The translations under genes and the position numbers were made by a program. DNA of 49,922 nucleotides, from the NCBI RefSeq assembly GCF_013377885.1, contig NZ_JABKAU010000036.1:1-49922 (forward strand), in the 5' to 3' direction. The notes below the pieces were generated by a model that was not told the DNA's origin, did no database searches, and saw only the letters and a program-made list of their open reading frames with translations. This document shows, piece by piece, positions 1 to 7,091 of this stretch (position 1 is the first letter of the stretch; each line of letters opens with the position of its first letter). Origin of the DNA: Hymenobacter lapidiphilus (GTDB lineage Bacteria; Bacteroidota; Bacteroidia; Cytophagales; Hymenobacteraceae).

Positions 1-50
1 GAGAATGAGTACTTTGTTAGGTTTGTTCATTAGGTCGTATGTGTTCGAAA

Positions 51-116
51 AAGAACGTCATGCTGAGCGGAGCGCAGCGGAGTCGAAACACCTCTACCGC
101 TTCGTTGAATTCGTTA
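51..116 (+). repeat. GTCATnCTGAGC-family repeat, single half
   Basis: The unit reads AAAGAACGTCATGCTGAGCG, then a variable GC-rich part, then CTCTACCGCTTCGTTG. The same unit recurs at 425-472 in direct orientation and at 861-918 inverted. It lies just 3' of the GIY-YIG gene, which is read leftward. This is the simplest form of a family whose other members in the window are paired as long inverted repeats. Confidence 0.85.
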
Positions 117-120
117 GGGT

Positions 121-411
121 TCAGCCTTCCCAAGTCTCTAAATCAATGGCTTTCCACGTCGGATTAAACGCGCTAATCAGCGCATCTTTCTTCCGGCGGT
201 TCCAGCCTTTCAATTGCTTTTCCCGCGCAATGGCCTGCGTTGCATCGGGGGCTGTTTCAAAATACACCAGCAAATCAGCCTGATATCGTCCAGTAAATTT
301 CCCGGCGTCGCCCCGGCCGCTACTGTGCTCATAAAGTCGCCGCGTGAGGTCGTTGGTGACGCCGATATACAAAACGGTTTGAGTTTGATTGGTCAGGATG
401 TAGACGTACAT
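121..411 (-). CDS. single-domain GIY-YIG nuclease
   Basis: This 96-residue protein is essentially one GIY-YIG nuclease domain of the UvrC/YhbQ-like class. The N-terminus gives the two conserved strands (YVYI at residues 2-5 and VLYIGVTNDL at 14-23), followed by conserved Arg25/Arg26 and, near the C-terminus, the glutamate-containing IAREKQLKGWNRRKK segment. Such proteins cleave DNA with a single metal. No extra DNA-binding domain is visible, and the substrate is unknown. The gene stands alone on the minus strand with copies of the GTCATnCTGAGC repeat on both sides (51-116 and 425-472), so it may be part of a repeat-associated unit rather than a housekeeping repair gene. The family call is secure; any link to the repeats is inference. 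Confidence 0.88.
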   Translation of the reverse strand: MYVYILTNQTQTVLYIGVTNDLTRRLYEHSSGRGDAGKFTGRYQADLLVYFETAPDATQAIAREKQLKGWNRRKKDALISAFNPTWKAIDLETWEG

Positions 412-424
412 GCTGGGTGATGTT

Positions 425-472
425 AGAACGTCATGCTGAGCGAAGCCGAAGCAGCTCTACCGCTTCGTTGCA
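425..472 (+). repeat. GTCATnCTGAGC-family repeat, left half of a gene-enclosing pair
   Basis: The sequence begins AGAACGTCATGCTGAGCGAA and ends CTCTACCGCTTCGTTGCA. It is the inverted counterpart of 861-918. The two halves enclose one small gene (479-808). The outer 20 or so bases and the CTCTACCGCTTCGTT end match well; the middle differs in length. Confidence 0.85.
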
Positions 473-478
473 GTCAGA

Positions 479-808
479 TTAATTATGTTTCTGACCATAA
501 GACATAACGCCAATCATGTTGAATTTCATAGCCTTTGTAAATGAGGTATCGCATAGCATTACATGGGTCGCTTTTAGAAGAGTGTTCACTTTACTAAGTG
601 CTTCATCCAGAGTTGACAGATGAGAATCATGACGGCCGATAATCACATACACTTCTGATTCGTCGAACAACTTGTGAGCGTATTCAGCCACCATATCAGC
701 TTTGTACTCATTCGCCTTTTCGTGGTCTAAGCCAACATAAATCAAGTCCGACCAATCCAAATTCTTCAGTCGGTGCTGACTGGAAATGAATATGTTTTTC
801 GCGTCCAT
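479..808 (-). CDS. hypothetical protein, 109 aa, AT-rich
   Basis: I do not recognise this 109-residue protein. It starts MDAKNIFISSQHRL, has no signal peptide or membrane segment, and looks like a small soluble alpha/beta protein. The stretches DLIYVGLDHEK and EVYVIIGRHDSHLSTLDEAL are strand/helix-like, and THVMLCDTSF is a hydrophobic strand near the C-terminus. Its base composition is clearly more AT-rich than carA next door, which suggests separate ancestry. It lies between inverted halves of the GTCATnCTGAGC repeat (425-472 and 861-918), downstream of carA on the same strand. That the ORF is open, begins with ATG and has ordinary amino-acid content supports it being real. Confidence 0.6.
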   Translation of the reverse strand: MDAKNIFISSQHRLKNLDWSDLIYVGLDHEKANEYKADMVAEYAHKLFDESEVYVIIGRHDSHLSTLDEALSKVNTLLKATHVMLCDTSFTKAMKFNMIGVMSYGQKHN

Positions 809-860
809 AGGATTGGATGATTAGACTCAGACTTGATAGTGCCTCCCCGTTTGGATTGAT

Positions 861-918
861 GCAAACGAAGCGGTAGAGATGCTTCGACTTCGCTACGCTC
901 CGCTCAGCATGACGTTCT
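861..918 (-). repeat. GTCATnCTGAGC-family repeat, right (inverted) half
   Basis: The segment reads ...AACGAAGCGGTAGAGATGC at its left end and CGCTCAGCATGACGTTCT at its right end, the inverse of 425-472. It ends 12 bases before the carA stop codon, so it forms part of the carA 3' region. Confidence 0.85.
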
Positions 919-930
919 TTTTCCTTCGTT

Positions 931-2010
931 CTACTTGCCGTTCTTATACGCCACCACCGCCGCCAAAAAGTCATCAAACAGAAACTCTGTATCCTGTGGG
1001 CCGCCGGCGGCTTCGGGGTGGAACTGGGTGGAGAAGAACGGCTTGGACGTGTGCTTGATGCCTTCGCAGGTGCCGTCGTTCAGGTTCTCGAACAGCATCT
1101 GCCACTCGGCGGGGAGCGTGGCGGTATCCACCGCGAAGCCGTGGTTTTGGCTGGTGATGTAGCAGCGCTGGGTGCCGGTGAGCTTCACGGGTTGGTTGTG
1201 GCTGCGGTGGCCGTATTTGAGCTTGAACGTGTCGCCGCCCGCCGCCAGGCCCATGAGCTGGGAGCCCAGGCAGATGCCGAAAATGGGCCGGTCCTGGGCC
1301 AGGGCGGTTTGCAGGTGCCGGATGGTGGCCTCGCACATTTTGGGGTCGCCGGGGCCGTTGCTCAGGAACAGGCCGTCGTAGTCGAGGGTCGTGAAATCGT
1401 AGTCCCAGGGTACGCGAATCAGCTCCACGTCGCGCTCCAAAAAGCAGCGGATGATGTTGGTTTTGGTGCCGCAGTCCACGAGCACGATTTTGTGCTGGCC
1501 GTTGCCGTAGTGCTGCACGCCGGCCGGGCTCACCTGCGCCACCAAGTTGTCGAGGTTGGGGTCGTGGAAGGGCACGTCGTCCTGGGCCACGATTTTGCCC
1601 AGCATCGCGCCTTCCTCACGCAGCTTCTTGGTAAGCATCCGGGTATCGACGCCGCAGATGCCGGGGATATTGTACTCCTTGAGCCAGTCGCCGAGGCTTT
1701 TGGCGGCGTTCCAGTGGCTGTGCTCCTCGGAGTAGTAGTTCACCACGAGCCCGGCAATGTGGATTTTGTCGGACTCGAAAATGGTCGAAATCGACTCGTA
1801 CAGCTCCTCGCCGGGCACGCCGTAGTTGCCCACCATGGGGGTGGTGAGCACCAGTAGCTGGCCGGCGAAGGAGGCATCGGTGAGGTTTTCGGGGTAGCCG
1901 GTCATGGCCGTGCTGAACACGACTTCGCCGGCGGCGGAAGTGAAGGCCCCGAAGGATTCGCCTTCTATCGTGGTGCCGTCGGAGAGGGTTAGGGTTACTG
2001 TTTGATTCAT
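931..2010 (-). CDS. carA: carbamoyl-phosphate synthase small (glutaminase) subunit
   Basis: The 359-residue protein has the usual two-domain layout: an N-terminal CarA domain (about 1-165) and a C-terminal class I glutamine amidotransferase (about 173-355). The nucleophile lies in GICLGSQLMG (Cys247) and the catalytic His331/Glu333 in the FHPEAAGGP motif. It hydrolyses glutamine and channels ammonia to CarB to make carbamoyl phosphate for arginine and pyrimidine synthesis. carB is not in this window. It is the last arginine-related gene of the minus-strand run, 108 bp after argD, which fits co-transcription. An argF-type transcarbamylase is not visible and may lie beyond the left edge. Length and motifs are normal. 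Confidence 0.97.
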   Translation of the reverse strand: MNQTVTLTLSDGTTIEGESFGAFTSAAGEVVFSTAMTGYPENLTDASFAGQLLVLTTPMVGNYGVPGEELYESISTIFESDKIHIAGLVVNYYSEEHSHWNAAKSLGDWLKEYNIPGICGVDTRMLTKKLREEGAMLGKIVAQDDVPFHDPNLDNLVAQVSPAGVQHYGNGQHKIVLVDCGTKTNIIRCFLERDVELIRVPWDYDFTTLDYDGLFLSNGPGDPKMCEATIRHLQTALAQDRPIFGICLGSQLMGLAAGGDTFKLKYGHRSHNQPVKLTGTQRCYITSQNHGFAVDTATLPAEWQMLFENLNDGTCEGIKHTSKPFFSTQFHPEAAGGPQDTEFLFDDFLAAVVAYKNGK

Positions 2011-2017
2011 GTCGTTG

Positions 2018-2125
2018 GGTGTAGAGATGCGTATTCGCGTCTCAGTCGTTACTGACGTTGTGGTAAACCGGGTCGTTCGGGCGTGGGCCGTTCAACGACG
2101 AGACGCAAGTATGCGTCTCTACACC
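2018..2125. repeat. imperfect inverted repeat of GTAGAGACGC type, overlapping the argD stop
   Basis: The arms are 2018-2043 (GGTGTAGAGATGCG...) and 2100-2125 (...GCGTCTCTACACC). They are inverted copies with four mismatches in 26 positions. The right arm covers the argD stop codon and its last residues (VRTV). Short palindromes with a TAGAGACGC/GCGTCTCTA core are known as dispersed repeats in several bacterial groups. Only one pair is present here. Confidence 0.7.
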
Positions 2126-3261
2126 GTGCGAACTTCCTGGGGCACCAGCGCATACAGCGCCTCCAGGAACCGGTCAACTTCGGCCCGTGTGATGTTCAGC
2201 GGCGGCAGCAGCCGGAGCACCGTGGGGTCGGAGGCGTTGCCCACGAAAATGTGGTGCTCAGTGAGCAGCTTGTCGCGAATTTCCTTGATGGGGAAGTCGT
2301 ATTTGATGCCCACCATCAGGCCACGGCCGCGAATTTCTACGGCCCCGGCGTGGGCTTCCAATTCCTTGCGCAGGTAGTCGCCTATTTCGGTGGCATGAGC
2401 TAACAACCCCTCATCCTCGATGACTTCGAGCACGGCCAGGGCGGCGGCGCAGGCCAGGTGGTTGCCGCCGAACGTGGTGCCCAGCAGGCCGTAGGAGGCT
2501 TGCAGCTTGGGGGATATCAGGATGCCGCCGATGGGGAAGCCGTTGCCCATTCCCTTGGCTACGGAAATAATATCGGGCCGCAGACCGGCGTGCTGATGGG
2601 CGAAGAACTTGCCGCTGCGGCCGTAGCCGCTCTGCACCTCATCGGCAATCAGGAGCACGTCGTTGGCCCAACAGAGCAGCGCCAGGTGGCGCATGAACTC
2701 GTCGGATGGCCTGATGATACCGCCCACGCCCTGAATCGGCTCCACGATAACGGCGCACACGTCGCCGCCGTGCAGCACGGCCAGCACGGCCTCCAGGTCG
2801 TACTCCACGAAGCTCACGGCGTGGCCCGCGTTGAAGGGGGCCACGATTTTCGGGTTGTCGGTGGCCGCCACCGTGCCGCTGGTGCGACCGTGAAACGCAC
2901 CTCTGAACGCCACCACCCGCTTTTTGCCGGTATGAAACGAAGCCAGCTTCAGCGCATTCTCGTTGGCCTCGGCCCCCGAGTTGCATAGAAAAAGCATGTA
3001 ATCCTCGTAGCCTGATACCCGGCCCAGCTTCTCGGCCAGCTCGCGCTGAATCGGAATCTGCACCGAGTTGGAGTAGAAGCCGATGTCTTGCAACTGTTCT
3101 GTAAGGCGCTGCACGTAGTGTGGGTGGCTGTGGCCGATGGAAATCACGGCGTGGCCGCCGTAGAAATCCAGGTACTCTTGGCCCTTATCATCCCAGAGTT
3201 TCGCGCCCAGGGCTTTGGCAGGCGTGATGTTGACGAGCGGGTAAACGTTGAAGAGGTCCAT
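2119..3261 (-). CDS. argD: acetylornithine (or succinylornithine) aminotransferase, PLP class III
   Basis: The 380-residue protein has the class III aminotransferase pattern. NSGAEANENALKLA (94-107) binds the cofactor phosphate, IADEVQSGYGRSGKFFA carries Asp207, which contacts the PLP ring nitrogen, and ISVAKGMGNGFPIGG carries the Schiff-base Lys236. It converts N-acylglutamate semialdehyde to N-acylornithine. In some Bacteroidota the acyl group is succinyl rather than acetyl; this cannot be decided from the sequence here. Gene order places it after argC and before carA in a minus-strand operon, but an unrelated AT-rich gene (3324-3728) separates it from argC. The last residues are encoded within a repeat arm (2100-2125). 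Confidence 0.95.
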   Translation of the reverse strand: MDLFNVYPLVNITPAKALGAKLWDDKGQEYLDFYGGHAVISIGHSHPHYVQRLTEQLQDIGFYSNSVQIPIQRELAEKLGRVSGYEDYMLFLCNSGAEANENALKLASFHTGKKRVVAFRGAFHGRTSGTVAATDNPKIVAPFNAGHAVSFVEYDLEAVLAVLHGGDVCAVIVEPIQGVGGIIRPSDEFMRHLALLCWANDVLLIADEVQSGYGRSGKFFAHQHAGLRPDIISVAKGMGNGFPIGGILISPKLQASYGLLGTTFGGNHLACAAALAVLEVIEDEGLLAHATEIGDYLRKELEAHAGAVEIRGRGLMVGIKYDFPIKEIRDKLLTEHHIFVGNASDPTVLRLLPPLNITRAEVDRFLEALYALVPQEVRTV

Positions 3262-3292
3262 GTATTTATGGCGTCAAATAGTATTTAAAAGA

Positions 3293-3337
3293 AGAACGTC
3301 ATGCTGAGCGAAGCGAAGCATCTCTACTGCTTCGTTG
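3293..3337 (+). repeat. GTCATnCTGAGC-family repeat, left half of a second gene-enclosing pair
   Basis: The unit begins AGAACGTCATGCTGAGCGAA and ends CTCTACTGCTTCGTTG. Its inverted partner is at 3740-3776. Between them lies only the small gene 3324-3728, whose 3' end overlaps this repeat: its last codons are written in the repeat. Confidence 0.85.
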
Positions 3338-3728
3338 GGGTCAAGCTTAGCACTGTTACTTGTTCGGCTACTATGGTATGCGAGCCAGCAGAAGAAGAAA
3401 ACGAATAATATATTGCATCACCGATTTCTTCAAAGTCAACAGCAAAAAGAACCGGAACATGGTCGAATGTGAGGAATGTATCTTTCACATTTTGAAATTC
3501 CAGTTCTATGATACAGGGCTTAAACTGCTTGTATTGTTCTTGCTCATCAAGCTCGTTTGTAAATTCAGCTGTTTCAATTAGGAACGTAATCGTGCTTTCG
3601 AAAGAGCGAATCCCAAAATTCATTCTTTCAAGTGTGGCATCATGAAAAGTTGGCCAATACCCGAAATGCTGAACAACGAAGTCAGAATTAACTATTCGAT
3701 TGATGGCAATATTTCCGGTTGCAGACAT
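3324..3728 (-). CDS. small AT-rich protein resembling the Imm50 immunity family
   Basis: This 134-residue soluble protein contains FGYWPTFHDATLERMNFGI (about 22-40), which resembles the FG.WP.FHDAE signature of Imm50-type proteins, predicted immunity proteins of polymorphic toxin systems. A pattern of alternating beta strands follows (STITFLIET, CIIELEFQNV, HVPVLFAVDFEEIGDAIYYSF). No toxin gene is adjacent, so an immunity role is not shown. The gene is visibly more AT-rich than argC and argD on either side and is enclosed by inverted halves of the GTCATnCTGAGC repeat. It appears to be an insertion into the arginine operon. The start ATG is 11 bp from the right repeat half, so the repeat forms part of its 5' leader. 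The family call is tentative. Confidence 0.6.
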   Translation of the reverse strand: MSATGNIAINRIVNSDFVVQHFGYWPTFHDATLERMNFGIRSFESTITFLIETAEFTNELDEQEQYKQFKPCIIELEFQNVKDTFLTFDHVPVLFAVDFEEIGDAIYYSFSSSAGSHTIVAEQVTVLSLTPTKQ

Positions 3729-3739
3729 GAATTCTCGTT

Positions 3740-3776
3740 CGGTAGAGATGCTTCGACAAGCTCAGCATGACGTTCT
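3740..3776 (-). repeat. GTCATnCTGAGC-family repeat, right (inverted) half
   Basis: The segment runs from CGGTAGAGATGCTTCGACAA to CTCAGCATGACGTTCT and is inverted relative to 3293-3337. It lies in the 54-bp gap between the argC stop and the start of the Imm50-like gene. Confidence 0.85.
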
Positions 3777-3782
3777 GTTATC

Positions 3783-4823
3783 TTAAAAAAACGAAGCCTT
3801 ACTCATTAATCCCGTCGTTTCTGGCAGGCCAAACAGCAGGTTCATATTCTGCACGGCCTGGCCCGACGCGCCTTTCACCAAATTGTCAATCACCGAGGTA
3901 ATTAATAATTGCTTGCCCTGCTTCTGCACATGCAGCAGACACTTATTGGTATTCACTACCTGCTTCAAATGAATTTCCTTGTCCGAAACTGTGGTGAATG
4001 GCGCATCGGCGTAGAACTTCCGGTACAACTCCCGCGCCTCATCCTGCGTCAAATCCGAGGGCGTGTAGACGCTGGCGAAAATGCCCCGCGCAAAATTGCC
4101 GCGGTAGGGGATGAAGTGAATCTCAGCTGCTGATTTCGGCTGCAGCTGCGCCAGACTCTCGCCGATTTCGCCGAGGTGCTGGTGCGTGAAGGGCTTGTAG
4201 ATGGACACGTTGTTGGTGCGCCACGAGAAATGCACCGTTTCCGACAGGCCCTGGCCCGCGCCGGTCGAGCCCGTAATGGCCGACACGTGGATGTCGTCGG
4301 TGAGCCGGCCGGTCTGGGCCAGCGGCAGCAGCGCCAGCTGGATGGCCGTGGCGAAGCAGCCGGGATTGGCAATGCTTTGCGCCTGCTGGATGCGGCTGCG
4401 GTTCAGCTCCGGTAGGCCGTACACGAACTCGCGGCCGGCAAACTCGGCATCAGCCGTCAGGCGAAAATCGTTGCTTAGGTCGATAATGGCAGTGCTTTCG
4501 GGCAGCGGGTTCTTCGCCAGCCATGCCTTCGAGTTGCCGTGGCCCAAGCACAGAAACACCACGTCCTCGTCGCCAGCCAGCTCGGAGGCGAAAACCAGGT
4601 CGGTTTCGCCCACCAAATCGTCGTGCACCTGGTGTACCGGGTTGCCTGCGTTCGACGAACTCACAATGCCGCCTAGCTCCACGAACTCGTGGTGCAGCAG
4701 AATCCGCAGCAGCTCGCCGGCCGTGTAGCCGGCCCCGCCGACGATGCCAGCTTTGACCCCTCCCCCGTCCCCTCCCCAAAAGGGAGGGGTGCCAGACGTT
4801 ATTGTTTCGTTATTCATACTCAT
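3783..4823 (-). CDS. argC: N-acetyl-gamma-glutamyl-phosphate reductase
   Basis: The enzyme reduces N-acylglutamyl phosphate to the semialdehyde with NADPH. The nucleotide-binding loop is KAGIVGGAGYTAGELL (24-39), and the catalytic Cys156 lies in NPGCFATAIQLALLPL. Family members normally start a residue or two before the KAGIVGG loop. Here about 23 extra residues precede it (MSMNNETITSGTPPFWGGDGGGV), and part of them is encoded by a CCCCTCCCC-type repeat. No ATG, GTG or TTG lies between the repeat and the loop, so translation must begin upstream of the repeat. The gene overlaps the end of argG by 14 bp, a translationally coupled arrangement. The extension is probably tolerated rather than functional (inference). 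Confidence 0.95.
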   Translation of the reverse strand: MSMNNETITSGTPPFWGGDGGGVKAGIVGGAGYTAGELLRILLHHEFVELGGIVSSSNAGNPVHQVHDDLVGETDLVFASELAGDEDVVFLCLGHGNSKAWLAKNPLPESTAIIDLSNDFRLTADAEFAGREFVYGLPELNRSRIQQAQSIANPGCFATAIQLALLPLAQTGRLTDDIHVSAITGSTGAGQGLSETVHFSWRTNNVSIYKPFTHQHLGEIGESLAQLQPKSAAEIHFIPYRGNFARGIFASVYTPSDLTQDEARELYRKFYADAPFTTVSDKEIHLKQVVNTNKCLLHVQKQGKQLLITSVIDNLVKGASGQAVQNMNLLFGLPETTGLMSKASFF

Positions 4824-4884
4824 GAGATGCTAACCTAAGCCCCTCCCTTTTGGGGAGGGGTTGGGGAGGGGTTGGGGAGGGGTT
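4755..4884. repeat. GGGGAGGGG-type inverted and tandem repeat spanning the argG/argC junction
   Basis: The 21-nt segments 4769-4789 and 4840-4860 are exact reverse complements (core CCCTCCCTTTTGGGGAGGG). The second is followed by further 11-bp units of TTGGGGAGGGG up to 4884. The left copy encodes residues of the ArgC N-terminus (PPFWGGDGGG). The right copy and its tandem units encode the ArgG C-terminus (NPSPTPPQPLPKREG). The argG stop and argC start lie in the loop between the copies. Confidence 0.85.
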
Positions 4885-6060
4885 AAATGAGCCGTGAATC
4901 TTCAGCTGGTTGCTGAAAATCTTGATGAAGCCCTGGGCGTCGCGGCCGTCCCAAGCGTTGTTCTCCTCGCCATAAGTGGCCACCTTCGACTGCATCATAT
5001 CGAACTTCGACTCCACGCCCTGTAACTCGAACCGGTAGGGCAGCAACGTAACGAACACTTTGCCCGATACCCGCTCCTGCGACGACGTGAGGAAGGCCTC
5101 GAAGTCGCGCATCACCGGGTCGAGGTACTGGGCCTCGTGCAGCAGCGTGCCGTACCAGTTGGCCACGTAGTCCTTGTGTAGCAGCTGCCACCGGCTGGAG
5201 GTGTGCTTTTCCAGCAGGTGGTGCGCTTTCAGCAGAATCAGCGGGGCGGGGGCTTCGAAACCCACGCGGCCCTTGATGCCCAGAATCGTGTCGCCCACGT
5301 GGGTATCGCGGCCGATGGCATAAGTACCGGCCAGCTCGTTGAGTTGCTGAATAAGGGCCACTGGGTCTATGGTTTCGCCGTTCAGGGCCACCGGCTCACC
5401 CTGCTCGAAGGTGATTTCCACCTGGGTCGGCTCCGTGGCGGTTAGCTGGGTCGGGTAGGCCGATTCGGGCAGGGCCTGGTGCGAGGTCAGGGTTTCGACG
5501 CCGCCCACACTGGTGCCCCAGATGCCCTTATTAATGGAGTACTTGGCCTTCTCCCAGCTCATCTCGAAGCCGTGCTGGTTCAGGAAGTCGATTTCGGCCT
5601 GGCGGCTCAGTTTCAAATCCCGAATCGGCGTGATGATTTCCGTATTGGGCGCAATGACCGAGAAGGCGACATCGAAGCGCACCTGGTCGTTGCCGGCTCC
5701 GGTGCTGCCGTGGGCAATGTAATCGGCCTTGTGCTCGCGGGCGTATTCGGCCAGCGCCAGGCTCTGGAACATGCGCTCGGCACTCACGCTCAGCGGATAA
5801 GTGTCGTTTTTGAGGATGTTGCCGAAAATCAGGTAGCGCAGACAGTCTTGGTAAAAGCGCTGGGTAACGTCGATTACTTCGTGCTGCGAGGAGCCCAGCT
5901 CATAAGCGCGCTTCTCAATGGCGGCCAGCTCCTCTGGAGAAAACCCGCCGGAGTTGACGATAACCGTGTGGACCTCCAGACCCAGCTCGCGGGTCAGGTA
6001 CACTGCGCAGAACGACGTGTCGAGGCCGCCGCTATAAGCTAAAACTACCTTCTTTTTCAT
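4810..6060 (-). CDS. argG: argininosuccinate synthase
   Basis: The 416-residue enzyme joins citrulline and aspartate with ATP. The N-terminal PP-loop motif AYSGGLDTSFCAVYL (9-23) is intact, and HGSTGAGNDQVRFDV and the IWGTSVGG segment follow as in the family. The body ends normally around FSNQLKIHGSF; then about 25 residues (NPSPTPPQPLPKREG..., ending ASHEYE) are translated from a GGGGAGGGG-type repeat. This tail is unlike the family and is best read as a repeat-derived extension. The start ATG at 6060 is used because AYSGGLDT follows at once. A long GTCATnCTGAGC hairpin fills the gap to the upstream GNAT gene, and argC overlaps its end. Confidence 0.96.
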   Translation of the reverse strand: MKKKVVLAYSGGLDTSFCAVYLTRELGLEVHTVIVNSGGFSPEELAAIEKRAYELGSSQHEVIDVTQRFYQDCLRYLIFGNILKNDTYPLSVSAERMFQSLALAEYAREHKADYIAHGSTGAGNDQVRFDVAFSVIAPNTEIITPIRDLKLSRQAEIDFLNQHGFEMSWEKAKYSINKGIWGTSVGGVETLTSHQALPESAYPTQLTATEPTQVEITFEQGEPVALNGETIDPVALIQQLNELAGTYAIGRDTHVGDTILGIKGRVGFEAPAPLILLKAHHLLEKHTSSRWQLLHKDYVANWYGTLLHEAQYLDPVMRDFEAFLTSSQERVSGKVFVTLLPYRFELQGVESKFDMMQSKVATYGEENNAWDGRDAQGFIKIFSNQLKIHGSFNPSPTPPQPLPKREGLRLASHEYE

Positions 6061-6100
6061 GAGTTGATGGTGTTAGAAAGTGAGAGCGAGGAGCAGTACC

Positions 6101-6219
6101 GTGTCATGCTGAGCGAAGGCGCAGCCGTAGTTGAAGCATCTCTACCGCTTCGTTGGGCTACTACTGTAACGAAGCGGTAGAGATGCTTCGACTCCGCTCC
6201 GCTGCGCTCAGCATGGCAC
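6101..6219. repeat. GTCATnCTGAGC-family inverted repeat, full palindrome
   Basis: The arms are 6101-6154 and 6168-6219, separated by about 13 nt. The outer GTG(T/C)CATGCTGAGCG and inner CATCTCTACCGCTTCGTT parts match, while the middle differs in length. It lies inside the arginine operon between the GNAT gene and argG, so any hairpin it forms would be in the operon mRNA. Confidence 0.85.
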
Positions 6220-6222
6220 GTT

Positions 6223-6792
6223 CTACCCTTCCTGGCTCAGAATTTCGATGGATTGCTGGCTGAAACGGTCTTGGAGCTTATCGTACACCATGCCGGTGCA
6301 GAGGCACATTTTACGCTCGTTTTCCTGCAGGATGGGGTAGTTTTTGCAGCTCGCGCAGCCCTTCCAGAAATCCTCGCTCTGGGTAAGCTCGGGGAAGGTA
6401 ACAGGCCGGTAGCCCAGCTCGCTGTTGATCTTCATTACGGCCGCGCTGGTTGTGATACCGAAGATTTTGGCCGCCGGATACTTGGTGCGCGAAAGCTCGA
6501 ACACGCACTCCTTGATGGCGCGTCCCAGTCCCTCCTTGCGCAGCTCCGTATTGACAATCAGTCCGGAATTGACGACAAATTTGGCGTCTTCAAAGGTTTC
6601 GATATAGCAGAAACCAGCCAGCTCGCCCTCGATGAAGGCAATAACGGAATCCCCTTTTCCCATCTTTTTAATCAGATAGTTAGGGTCGCGTTTGGCAATA
6701 CCCACGCCCCGCTGACGGGCCGATTCGGCATACCACTGACATAGGGTTTCGGCGTACTGCGCATCGGCAGCTTCGGCGACTCGGAGCAACAT
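6223..6792 (-). CDS. GNAT acyltransferase, probable N-acetylglutamate synthase (ArgA-like role)
   Basis: The 189-residue protein has a GNAT fold: the acetyl-CoA loop is around NTELRKEGLGRAIKECVFEL (about 98-117). A C-terminal cysteine cluster (GCASCK...MCLCTGMVYD) follows. This form, with its gene first in the arginine operon, is typical of Bacteroidota and is thought to perform the first acylation of glutamate. That role is inferred from operon position. I placed the start at MLLRVAEAADAQ (6792); the frame stays open farther upstream (GTG at 6975), but that extension is low-complexity and unlike the family. It is followed by argG after a palindromic repeat. The CxxC/CxC cluster could bind metal. 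Confidence 0.8.
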   Translation of the reverse strand: MLLRVAEAADAQYAETLCQWYAESARQRGVGIAKRDPNYLIKKMGKGDSVIAFIEGELAGFCYIETFEDAKFVVNSGLIVNTELRKEGLGRAIKECVFELSRTKYPAAKIFGITTSAAVMKINSELGYRPVTFPELTQSEDFWKGCASCKNYPILQENERKMCLCTGMVYDKLQDRFSQQSIEILSQEG

Positions 6793-7091
6793 GACGGAGG
6801 GTCGGTTAGCTGCCCGACGGGGCAGCAGGAGTGAAGACACGAAAGGCAGGCAGGCGGCGCGGACCCAGCGGGTGGGGCAGGCGCCAACAACAACCGGCCG
6901 CAACGCTTGGGCGGCGGGCTCGGTAGCGGCGAACCGGAAGAGCGGGACATTCCGGCACCGGGCCGGAAAAAACACGCGGAAGCTTACACTCGGACTAGGA
7001 ACAGGTGATTCGGGAAAGTTCTCGGGGGCGGGCCGATGGGCAGGCCCCGAACCGGCTCTTCGGCGACGAAGAACACGGGAATACTAGTGCG
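6793..7091 (-). other. long untranslated leader of the arg operon, proximal part
   Basis: The gap between the GNAT gene and argB is 571 bp. In the 300 bp nearest the GNAT gene I see only GC-rich sequence with no convincing ORF, hairpin terminator or promoter. If transcription starts near 7229 (see the promoter entry), this is 5' leader between the small leader ORF and the first structural gene. Confidence 0.4.

Noticed and set aside
1018..1857. Long plus-strand open frame opposite carA
   Set aside because: It is antisense to a gene with clear catalytic motifs; its His/Val/Glu/Gly-rich composition is typical of the opposite strand of GC-rich coding DNA.
3324..3728. Toxin-immunity pair
   Set aside because: Only an immunity-like protein is present; no toxin domain is encoded in neighbouring frames.
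4850..4884. Tandem 11-bp units considered as a CRISPR or VNTR locus
   Set aside because: Units are too short, lack spacers and are part of the inverted GGGGAGGGG repeat; no cas genes are present.
6793..6975. N-terminal extension of the GNAT protein from a GTG
   Set aside because: The extra 61 residues are low-complexity and not family-like; ATG 6792 sits directly before the conserved domain.
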